Shown: positions 1 through 6,737 of the stretch, one piece after another
Numbering within the stretch: the stretch's first letter is position 1
Layout of the letters: each line of letters opens with the position of its first letter
Assembly: GCA_043804035.1 (NCBI GenBank)
Contig: JAZDJJ010000176.1
Span: 1 to 8,258, forward strand
Source: JAZDJJ01 sp043804035
GTDB lineage: Bacteria > Bacteroidota > Bacteroidia > Palsa-948
Direction of reading: 5' to 3'
Length of the DNA: 8,258 nt
The notes under the pieces: model-generated
Seen by the model: only the letters and a program-made list of their open reading frames with translations
What the model was told of the DNA's origin: nothing
Databases searched by the model: none
Translations under genes and position numbers: made by a program

Positions 1-1698
1 TGATATAATAGGGTCACCTGACTGGGCAACTGAACCATCATTAAGAAAAGTTGTTGTTCCTAAACAAGGAGATGTTGGAGTGAAAGCAGCAGTGGGAGGA
101 CCTCCCATAGTAAATGTATGCTGAATAGTATCCTTACATCCGCTCTCAACAGATATAATAAGTGTTGCTGTGTATGTTCCTACTGCTACCGGATAAGCAA
201 TGGTCGGTGGAATCTGAACAGTGGATGATGAGGGAGTACCATTTGGAAATGACCAATTCCAAGTGGTGATAGGCGTTCCATTATCTGTAGTGGGATTGCC
301 AGTGAAGTTCTTGATACCGCAACTGCCGGTGTATGTAAAATCAGAATTAACGCCCGTGGTTTTTGGAATATACTTAACCCAAAAACCACACTCCTTGAGA
401 TTATTGGGTGGTGGCTGTAAAATATTAACAGAAAAAGTATCTCCCGTCTGCACTTTCGGAGTAATAGTTTGCGAAGTGCTGCCAGTGCCTGTATAGGGTT
501 GTCCATTCTGATACCATTGATATGTATATGGTATCGCAAGGTCTATTAAAGGAGCAGTAATGGAAACCTGTTCTCCGGGACAAACAGTTATATCCAATGG
601 ATCAGATGCACTGCACTTAAAATCCCAATAGGAATGTACAAAATGTGCACCCTGCCTGCAATCTACATTTTGAATTTCAGCAGTAAGTGTTTTTCCTACA
701 TATTTAGAAAGATTTACACCTGTCAACGTCCATGGCTTGTAATAGATAGGGCTTGTGCCAAGGTTTTGTAGTGGTGGTGGCCCATTCGGCCAGTAATTTT
801 GCGGCCAGCTAACTCTGCAAATATTTGTTGGATAAAAACCCGGCAAATTATCAGCAACAACGTATGTAATACATGCACATGGAACCTCAGCACCATTTTC
901 ATCACGTATACAAAAATAAACATATGGCTTGTCTTCCTCGGCATGAATATTAGGCGAAAGAGGGAGTTCCATAACTATAGCATATGTATAAAAAAAATTT
1001 GTATCTTGTGCAGTTACTAAAAACTGATAAGTTAGTTTTTCTGCACAACCACAACAAGCAGGACTACTGCCCCCTTTATCACACACATATGGATCACTAC
1101 ACAGAGCCGCAAAACCACATACTCTGGGTTCGCCCAATTGAATAGAAGCATTTCCAAATCCCGGTGCCACATCAGTAATCGGAGGACCGCCACTACTGGG
1201 AGTACAACGATCAATGCCTGTACCGCTTGTAATATTATAACGTGGGGAGCTTGGTGATGCTAACGGCGATCCAAATGCAGGACCAGGAACACAGGTTCCG
1301 GGAGGACCAGTAATGGTAGCAGGATTTACATATTTTCCATTTATGGCTTTCCATGCTCCCCATCCGTTTTCAACACCCATATCTTTACAGGAAGCAAACG
1401 GAACTGGCGTTTGTCCATCTTTCGCAAGGTTTGTCCCTTTAACTATTTTGTCATTAAGAATAAGTTTTTCACGCTGTTTCATTAATGCATCTATAATAGG
1501 ATAAGGGAGGATTCCATCTTTTTTCATCTTGTCTATCTGTTCTTTTACAAGATCGGCATCATTAGATTGTTTTGTAATAACATTTGGTTTGTCTTTGTAA
1601 TTCACTTCCTGTCCTTGCACCGAAAGTGAGAACATGGTAAATGAGAATAACCACACAAGAAGCATGGTTATGCGAAAAAAATTACTGATTGTTTTCAT
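1..1698 (-). CDS. Large secreted Cys-rich PKD-domain surface protein, C-terminus beyond the window
   Basis: The frame is open for 566 codons from the ATG at 1698-1696 to position 1 with no stop, so the C-terminus lies outside. Residues 1-29 look like a Sec signal peptide: K2 and R9, a hydrophobic core LLVWLFSFTMF, and probable cleavage after VQG. Mature residues 30-110 are charged and helical in character. Residues about 110-362 resemble the N-terminal domain of other Bacteroidota surface proteins (a recollection, not a search), with the motif DCRQGAHF at 346-353 closing at C362. A cysteine cluster occupies 194-218 (C194, C200, C206, C215, C216, C218). Residues about 365-447 look Ig/PKD-like (YTYQWYQNGQPY). 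A PKD domain follows at about 452-528 (WNWSFPNG), and a second starts near 530. It lies 37 bp downstream of the membrane regulator gene and is probably cotranscribed. A C-terminal T9SS sorting domain is expected but not visible. The function is unknown; adhesin or matrix protein is an inference. Confidence 0.88.
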   Translation of the reverse strand, partial: MKTISNFFRITMLLVWLFSFTMFSLSVQGQEVNYKDKPNVITKQSNDADLVKEQIDKMKKDGILPYPIIDALMKQREKLILNDKIVKGTNLAKDGQTPVPFASCKDMGVENGWGAWKAINGKYVNPATITGPPGTCVPGPAFGSPLASPSSPRYNITSGTGIDRCTPSSGGPPITDVAPGFGNASIQLGEPRVCGFAALCSDPYVCDKGGSSPACCGCAEKLTYQFLVTAQDTNFFYTYAIVMELPLSPNIHAEEDKPYVYFCIRDENGAEVPCACITYVVADNLPGFYPTNICRVSWPQNYWPNGPPPLQNLGTSPIYYKPWTLTGVNLSKYVGKTLTAEIQNVDCRQGAHFVHSYWDFKCSASDPLDITVCPGEQVSITAPLIDLAIPYTYQWYQNGQPYTGTGSTSQTITPKVQTGDTFSVNILQPPPNNLKECGFWVKYIPKTTGVNSDFTYTGSCGIKNFTGNPTTDNGTPITTWNWSFPNGTPSSSTVQIPPTIAYPVAVGTYTATLIISVESGCKDTIQHTFTMGGPPTAAFTPTSPCLGTTTFLNDGSVAQSGDPIIS

Positions 1699-1707
1699 AA
1701 GAATTAA

Positions 1708-1747
1708 TTATTGGTTATTGGTTATTGGTTATTGGTTATTGGTTATT
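1708..1747. repeat. Heptad tandem repeat, TTATTGG x5 plus a partial unit (CCAATAA on the coding strand)
   Basis: Five perfect head-to-tail copies of TTATTGG run from 1708 to 1742, followed by TTATT at 1743-1747. On the coding (minus) strand the unit is CCAATAA. The tract covers the last codons and the TAA stop (1738-1736) of the membrane regulator gene and most of the 37-bp gap before the next ATG at 1698. Because 7 is not a multiple of 3, the tract presents TAA in all three coding-strand frames, so it closes any frame entering it. Gain or loss of copies would change the spacing between the two genes in 7-bp steps without changing most of the upstream protein. Confidence 0.95.
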
Positions 1748-3001
1748 AGAAATTATAATATATCCTTCATAATTTGCTTCTTCGCTATTTTTATCTTTCA
1801 CAACGGCTCTCCAGAAAAATGTATCACCTGTTTTAACATTTTGTCCATCCCACGGATGATTTTTGTCAGATATTTTATAGATAATATTTCCTGTTTTATC
1901 AAAAATAGTAATAGTAAAAACTTTATTGCCTTCAAGCAAAGCAACAGGTATCCATGTGTCGTTTAATCCATCACCATTAGGACTGAAGCCGGTAGGTGCA
2001 AGCAGATTGTACTCGTATTCAACATTCACATCTTTTTTGTAAATGGAAGTACAGTTAAATCCATTTTTTGCCATTACCGAGACAGTATAATTTCCTTTTT
2101 TATTATATATATGTGTTGGATTTTGTTCGGTAACAAGCATTCGTGATTTATCTCCAAAATCCCATTTCCATTCAACAACATCTTCACCTCTTGCTTCAAA
2201 GTTAATAGCATGATTGCTTTCATCGGAAGAAGCATTCCAATTTATTTCAAGTACAGGAACAGGATGAACTGTTATCATATCTTTCATTGATTGTTCATCT
2301 GATTTTTTGTCGGCAAGCGATGTAGTACGAAGTTTCACTGTGTAAGTTCCTGCTTCTTTATAAATGTGTTTGGGATTTTTCTCTATGGAATATTTACTAT
2401 CGCCAAAGTCCCAGCGAAAACTGCAGGGAACATTGGTATTGTCAGATGTAAACAGAACAGGATCGCCTGTACAAACCGTGTTTTTATTGCAATTGAAAGA
2501 TGCGTTAGGAAAATGGGGATTTAAAGAGGGAGATTTAATGTCTGAATTTTGTGGTTGTTCCTCAGGTTTGTTTTCGTTGATGCTAACCTGACTTTCGGTT
2601 TTATCAGATGAAACTAATTTATCTTCTGTAACATTATTATTGACCAAAACTTTCTCTTTCTGAGAATTAGTATTAGATACCGATGGCTGATGATTGATTA
2701 TCTGTTGTTGATTATCAGAGACAACTTGCTGAATAGGATTTTCATTTACCAATGTTTTGATAGTAGTTTTGGGAATTATTGTTTCTGTATTTTCCGAATT
2801 GTTATTAATGAAATAATAAACTATCCCTGCAACTACAATAACTGATGCAGCAATCATTAATGTTTTTGCAATTACATTTTTGGTATTTTGAATGGAATTA
2901 ACTTTATTCAACCTGTTTTCTAAATCATTCCAATCGGCATGGCTATACATGTCTTCGTAATTTTCTAGCGATTGTTTAAGATGTTGTTCAAACGATTTCA
3001 T
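1736..3001 (-). CDS. Single-pass membrane anti-sigma-like regulator with two PKD domains and a C-terminal T9SS type B-like (CHU_C) domain
   Basis: 421 residues. Residues 1-42 are a short cytoplasmic segment; the stretch around ADWNDLENRL (22-31) resembles the N-terminal segment of Bacteroidota proteins encoded beside ECF sigma factors, so sigma binding is inferred. One hydrophobic helix spans about 44-64 (IAKTLMIAASVIVVAGIVYY) after K41 and K46, giving N-in, C-out topology with no cleavable signal peptide. Residues 67-160 are an Asn/Gln/Ser/Lys-rich linker. PKD domain 1 is at about 166-247 (FRWDFGDS at 195-202) and PKD domain 2 at about 251-328 (WKWDFGDK at 278-285). Residues 334-421 match the gliding-motility/T9SS type B C-terminal domain: FSPNGDGLND at 339-348, IFDKTGNIIY at 366-375, then WDG at 384-386. 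The start overlaps the sigma gene by 14 bp, which suggests translational coupling. Anti-sigma activity is inferred from position and topology; no classical zinc anti-sigma motif or FecR domain is visible. Confidence 0.85.
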   Translation of the reverse strand: MKSFEQHLKQSLENYEDMYSHADWNDLENRLNKVNSIQNTKNVIAKTLMIAASVIVVAGIVYYFINNNSENTETIIPKTTIKTLVNENPIQQVVSDNQQQIINHQPSVSNTNSQKEKVLVNNNVTEDKLVSSDKTESQVSINENKPEEQPQNSDIKSPSLNPHFPNASFNCNKNTVCTGDPVLFTSDNTNVPCSFRWDFGDSKYSIEKNPKHIYKEAGTYTVKLRTTSLADKKSDEQSMKDMITVHPVPVLEINWNASSDESNHAINFEARGEDVVEWKWDFGDKSRMLVTEQNPTHIYNKKGNYTVSVMAKNGFNCTSIYKKDVNVEYEYNLLAPTGFSPNGDGLNDTWIPVALLEGNKVFTITIFDKTGNIIYKISDKNHPWDGQNVKTGDTFFWRAVVKDKNSEEANYEGYIIISNNQ

Positions 3002-3575
3002 TTTCTTTTTTTATTGTTTTGTGCAATAATATTTTTTTAAGATTTTTTTTGGCTTTGGCCAGATTTGATTTTGATGTTCCCTCACTGATACCGAGTTGTT
3101 TTGCAATTTCTTTGTGCGTGAATTCATCTACCACATACATATTAAAAACGATGCGGTAAGATGGCGACAACTGCTGAACGGCTTCCATTATTTCATTAGT
3201 GCTGATTTTAGAATATTCAATATCATTATCTTCTTCTTCTTTTATTTCTTCTGCGTTTGTTTCTGCATTATCAAAGTCAGTATATTGAATCTTTTGTTTG
3301 TTTTTTCTGATAAAATCAATTGCTGTGTTTACTATTATTTTACGGATCCAACCTTCAAAAGAACCACTGCCTGCATAGTGTTTTATATTTGTGAACACTT
3401 TTACAAAGCCATCTTGTAAAATATCACGGGCTTCTTCTTTGTTTTTAGAGTATCGCATACAAACGCCAAGCATCTTTCCATAAAATTTTTGATAAACAAT
3501 CTGCTGGTATTTGCGGTCTCCATTAACACAACCATCAATAATTTCAAAAAACTGTTGTTCGTTGGTATCATTCAT
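2988..3575 (-). CDS. ECF-type RNA polymerase sigma factor (sigma-70 family)
   Basis: 195 residues from the ATG at 3575. An in-frame TTG eight codons upstream (3599) is possible but unlikely, since MNDTNEQQFF is a normal N-terminus for this family. Region 2 covers about 23-92: DILQDGFVKVFTNI at 51-64 (core-binding and -10 recognition) and GSFEGWIRKIIVNTAIDFIR at 71-90. An acidic linker follows at 104-120. Region 4 covers about 126-183, with the helix-turn-helix at about 152-178 (THKEIAKQLGISEGTSKSNL) that would read the -35 element. There is no extra C-terminal sensor domain. It is the first gene of the cluster; its stop lies inside the start of the membrane regulator, the usual layout of a sigma factor with its partner. 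No clear housekeeping promoter was found upstream. A TATAAT (3607-3602) and a TGTAACA-N13-TCTGA arrangement are present but cannot be assigned. The final 20 codons contain A-runs of 8, 7 and 7. Confidence 0.95.
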   Translation of the reverse strand: MNDTNEQQFFEIIDGCVNGDRKYQQIVYQKFYGKMLGVCMRYSKNKEEARDILQDGFVKVFTNIKHYAGSGSFEGWIRKIIVNTAIDFIRKNKQKIQYTDFDNAETNAEEIKEEEDNDIEYSKISTNEIMEAVQQLSPSYRIVFNMYVVDEFTHKEIAKQLGISEGTSKSNLAKAKKNLKKILLHKTIKKENEIV

Positions 3576-3636
3576 TGCCTTTGTATTTATATGACGCAAA
3601 AATTATAAATGGTTGCTTTGATATGTTAAAAAAATC

Positions 3637-3670
3637 TTTGGAAAGAAATTTCAGATTTTATGTAGGTTTG
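3637..3670 (+). promoter_or_regulatory. Bacteroidota-type promoter for uvrA (TTTG-N22-TAGGTTTG)
   Basis: TTTG at 3637-3640 is followed after 22 bp by TAGGTTTG at 3663-3670, an exact match to the TAnnTTTG -7 element of Bacteroidota primary sigma promoters. The spacing falls within the 17-23 bp range described for Flavobacterium. Transcription would begin near 3677, about 12 nt before the ATG at 3689. Upstream in-frame starts (TTG 3575, ATG 3623) would then lie outside the transcript, which supports the shorter UvrA. The whole divergent gap between the sigma factor and uvrA is 3576-3688. Confidence 0.6.
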
Positions 3671-3688
3671 TTACAATATCCGAAATTC

Positions 3689-6640
3689 ATGAGCAAAGAA
3701 CTTACAAAAATAATAAAATCAAAAAACATTATCGTCAAAGGAGCCCGCGTTCATAATTTAAAAAATATTAGCGTTACAATTCCTCACAATAAATTGATTG
3801 TGATAACCGGTGTTTCTGGTTCGGGTAAATCCTCTCTTGCTTATGATACACTTTTTGCCGAAGGGCAAAGAAGGTATGTTGAAAGTTTATCTTCTTATGC
3901 TCGCCAGTTCCTTGGACGTATGCACAAACCCGAAGTGGATTACATACAAGGCATTGCTCCTGCTATTGCTATTGAACAAAAAATCATTTCACGCAATTCA
4001 CGATCTACTGTTGGCACTTCCACCGAGATTTATGATTATCTCAAACTTCTTTTTGCACGAACAGGCAAAATCTTTTCTCCGATTTCAAATCAACAGGTAA
4101 AAAGAAATTCGGTGGCTGATGTTGTTAAGTATATTCATTCTTTTCAACCAGAAACACAAATTGTACTTCTTGCTCCGATAATTTTTGAAAAAGATATAAA
4201 AGAACAATTAAAACTGCTACATCAACAAGGATTTTCCAGAATTCAGATTGATGGTGAGATTTTGAGAATTGAAGAAGCGATAGAAAATGTCTTATGCTCA
4301 AAAAAGCAAACAATTTCTCTTGTTATAGATCGCATCAATGTTTCCAATGATGAAGAGAATGACTCTCGTATTGCCGATTCTGTGCAAACCGCATTCTTTG
4401 AAGGCAAGGGAGAATGTATCGTTGGCATAATTACAGATAAAAAACTTCAACTTTCAACTATAAAATATTTTTCTGCCCGCCTTGAATTAGACGGAATTAC
4501 TTTTGAAGATCCTAGTATCCATCTTTTTAGTTTCAATAATCCGCTTGGAGCGTGCGGCACTTGTGAAGGATTTGGAAGTATAATAGGTATTGATGAAAAC
4601 TTAATAGTGCCTGATAAAAATCTTTCTATCTATGAAGAAGCCATTGCCTGCTGGAAAGGTGAGAAGATGTGCAAATGGAAAGAAATGCTGATAAAGAATG
4701 CATATAAATTTGACTTTCCTATTCATCGTCCATATTATCAACTCTCTGAAAAAGAAAGAAAACTTTTATGGATGGGCAATGAACATTTTAACGGGCTGAA
4801 TGAATTTTTCAAATACATTGAACAGGAGAGTTACAAAATTCAATACCGCGTGATGCTTGCCCGCTATCGCGGAAAAACAGTTTGCCCCGAATGTAACGGA
4901 ACACGACTTCGCAAAGAAGCATATTATGTGAAAGTTGCAAACAAAACAATCGGTGAAATTGTATCTATGCAGGTAAAAGATGTTTTGAGATTTTTCAAAA
5001 ATTTGCTTTTGGAAAATGATTTACCGATAGCAAAACGACTTTTAGTTGAAATTACTAATCGGTTGCAATATCTGGATGATGTGGGTTTGGGTTATCTCAC
5101 ACTCAATCGTTTGTCTAATACGTTATCTGGAGGAGAATCACAACGCATCAATCTTGCTACTTCGCTCGGCAGTTCGCTTGTAGGTTCTATGTACATTTTG
5201 GATGAGCCAAGTATTGGATTGCATCCGCGCGACACACAACGGCTGATTAAAATATTAAAATCATTACGAGACATTGGTAATACCGTAATTGTTGTTGAGC
5301 ACGATGAAGAAATTATTCGCGCTGCAGATGAAATAATTGATCTTGGACCAGGTGCCGGTATTAACGGAGGAGAAATTGTTTTTCAGGGGAAAATCCCATC
5401 TCCAATTCTTCTGTCATCTGAATCTAACGAAAATGGAGATCCCGCTCATTTGGAAAGAGAGACAAGAAGTTATACGATTGATTATCTCACAGGAAAAGAA
5501 AAAATTAAATTTTTGAGAGAAAGAAGAAAATGGAAAAACTATATTGAAGTGCATGGCGCACAAGAAAATAATTTAAAGAATCTGAAAGTAAAATTTCCGT
5601 TGAATGTATTTACTGTTGTAACGGGAGTAAGTGGTTCTGGAAAAACTACATTAGTGAAAAATGTTTTATATGAAAGATTAAAAAAAATAATCTCGCTTTC
5701 TTCATATACAAACGGATATATTGAAAAAACTATTACTGGCGATATTCACAAAATTTCTTCAGTTGAAATCATTAATCAGAATCCCATCGGAAAAAGTTCG
5801 CGTTCAAACCCTATTACCTACATCAAAGCTTATGATGAGATTCGCAATTTGTTTGCCGAACAGCCATTGTCAAAGATGCGTGGTTACAAACTATCAACTT
5901 TCTCTTTCAATGTGGATGGAGGAAGATGCGAAGAATGCGAAGGCGAAGGCGAAGTAACTATTGAAATGCAGTTTATGGCGGATGTGCATCTCACTTGCGA
6001 AGCATGCAAAGGGAAACGATTTAAAGATGAGGTTTTGGAAATTAGATATAAAGGAAAAAATATTTCAGAAATACTGGAAATGACTGTAGATGAAGCCATT
6101 CCGTTTTTTAATCCATTTCCTAATCTTCCTGTTGAAAAAGAAAAAGAAATGACTTCCATAATGAAACGAACAAAAGAATGGTTGATTGTATCTAAACTAA
6201 AACTTTTACAGGAAGTTGGAATGGGCTACATAAAATTAGGGCAATCATCCAGTACATTAAGCGGCGGAGAAGCACAAAGGATGAAATTGGCATACTTTCT
6301 TTCTCAAGAAAAAAAGAAAGAAAATTTTAATTCCTCTCTGTCAGTTAGAAAAAATTTGAGTGGGAATGGAACTTTTTTCATCTTTAATGAACCCACTATC
6401 GGACTTCACTTTCACGACATCAATAAATTACTTTACGCCTTAAACCGTTTGGTTGAACAAGGACATACACTGCTTGTTATTGAACACAATCCCGAAATAA
6501 TCAAATGTGCCGACTGGGTGATTGATCTTGGTCCAGAAGGTGGCGATGCCGGTGGAGAAATTGTTTTTGCAGGAACGCCCGAAGGATTATTGCAGTGCGA
6601 CAAAAGTTTTACAGGGAATTTTTTGAAAGGGAAACTGTGA
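3689..6640 (+). CDS. uvrA: UvrA, excinuclease ABC subunit A (nucleotide excision repair damage-sensing ATPase)
   Basis: UvrA finds DNA lesions as a dimer and loads UvrB in the cytoplasm. The start is taken as ATG 3689 (983 residues) because the promoter lies just upstream and family homology begins at IIVKGARVHNLKN. Walker A1 is GVSGSGKSS (41-49), followed by the family block RRYVESLSSYARQFLGRM. The UvrB-binding and insertion regions occupy about 110-290. The first zinc module keeps only C289/C292; the usual upstream CxxC is replaced by ELDGITFEDPS, as I recall for other Bacteroidota UvrA. CPEC is at 399-402. ABC signature 1 is LSGGESQR (479-486), with Walker B1 LDEPS (D505, E506). Walker A2 is GVSGSGKTT (646-654). 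The C-terminal zinc module is C747/C750 and C770/C773. Signature 2 is LSGGEAQR (857-864). Walker B2 reads FNEPT, with N900 in place of Asp and E901 kept. The length exceeds the usual ~940 because of extra segments at about 807-838 and 875-894. Confidence 0.97.
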   Translation: MSKELTKIIKSKNIIVKGARVHNLKNISVTIPHNKLIVITGVSGSGKSSLAYDTLFAEGQRRYVESLSSYARQFLGRMHKPEVDYIQGIAPAIAIEQKIISRNSRSTVGTSTEIYDYLKLLFARTGKIFSPISNQQVKRNSVADVVKYIHSFQPETQIVLLAPIIFEKDIKEQLKLLHQQGFSRIQIDGEILRIEEAIENVLCSKKQTISLVIDRINVSNDEENDSRIADSVQTAFFEGKGECIVGIITDKKLQLSTIKYFSARLELDGITFEDPSIHLFSFNNPLGACGTCEGFGSIIGIDENLIVPDKNLSIYEEAIACWKGEKMCKWKEMLIKNAYKFDFPIHRPYYQLSEKERKLLWMGNEHFNGLNEFFKYIEQESYKIQYRVMLARYRGKTVCPECNGTRLRKEAYYVKVANKTIGEIVSMQVKDVLRFFKNLLLENDLPIAKRLLVEITNRLQYLDDVGLGYLTLNRLSNTLSGGESQRINLATSLGSSLVGSMYILDEPSIGLHPRDTQRLIKILKSLRDIGNTVIVVEHDEEIIRAADEIIDLGPGAGINGGEIVFQGKIPSPILLSSESNENGDPAHLERETRSYTIDYLTGKEKIKFLRERRKWKNYIEVHGAQENNLKNLKVKFPLNVFTVVTGVSGSGKTTLVKNVLYERLKKIISLSSYTNGYIEKTITGDIHKISSVEIINQNPIGKSSRSNPITYIKAYDEIRNLFAEQPLSKMRGYKLSTFSFNVDGGRCEECEGEGEVTIEMQFMADVHLTCEACKGKRFKDEVLEIRYKGKNISEILEMTVDEAIPFFNPFPNLPVEKEKEMTSIMKRTKEWLIVSKLKLLQEVGMGYIKLGQSSSTLSGGEAQRMKLAYFLSQEKKKENFNSSLSVRKNLSGNGTFFIFNEPTIGLHFHDINKLLYALNRLVEQGHTLLVIEHNPEIIKCADWVIDLGPEGGDAGGEIVFAGTPEGLLQCDKSFTGNFLKGKL

Positions 6641-6737
6641 TTATTTATGGAATACGAAGTCAGTATTTTATCGGACAAATGACGCAGATGAATTTATATC
6701 AGGCAGATTCTATTTTGGCTGATGGGCAATAATTTTT
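6641..6737. other. Convergent intergenic gap between uvrA and radA
   Basis: This 97-bp gap lies between two converging genes and should hold transcription stops for both. Only a weak candidate is visible on the plus strand: ATCAG (6698-6702) pairs with CTGAT (6719-6723), followed 9 bp later by a run of seven T (6733-6739). The short stem and long gap to the T-run make it a poor intrinsic terminator. No clear gene is present. Confidence 0.5.

Noticed and set aside
186..1214. Several short open frames on both strands in the left third
   Set aside because: All lie inside the continuous 566-codon minus-strand reading frame, which has a signal peptide and PKD domains.
1634..1966. Plus-strand frame with repeated YWLLVIG across the heptad tract
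   Set aside because: It is the antisense reading of the CCAATAA repeat and of the regulator gene; the hydrophobic look comes only from the repeat.
3575..3688. Longer UvrA starting at TTG 3575 or ATG 3623
   Set aside because: The extra residues do not look like UvrA, the TTG sits within the sigma factor start, and both precede the predicted uvrA transcription start.
3602..3688. TATAAT and a TGTAACA-N13-TCTGA arrangement upstream of the sigma factor as an ECF autoregulatory promoter
   Set aside because: The spacing is shorter than typical ECF promoters, TATAAT is not the primary Bacteroidota element, and the region is too AT-rich for these matches to be meaningful alone.
6637..6732. Short plus-strand frame GTG to TAA (31 codons) overlapping the uvrA stop as GTGA
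   Set aside because: It fills the convergent gap and reads plausibly, but the frame is also open back into uvrA, has no recognisable family, and runs against the radA 3' end. Not enough to call a gene.
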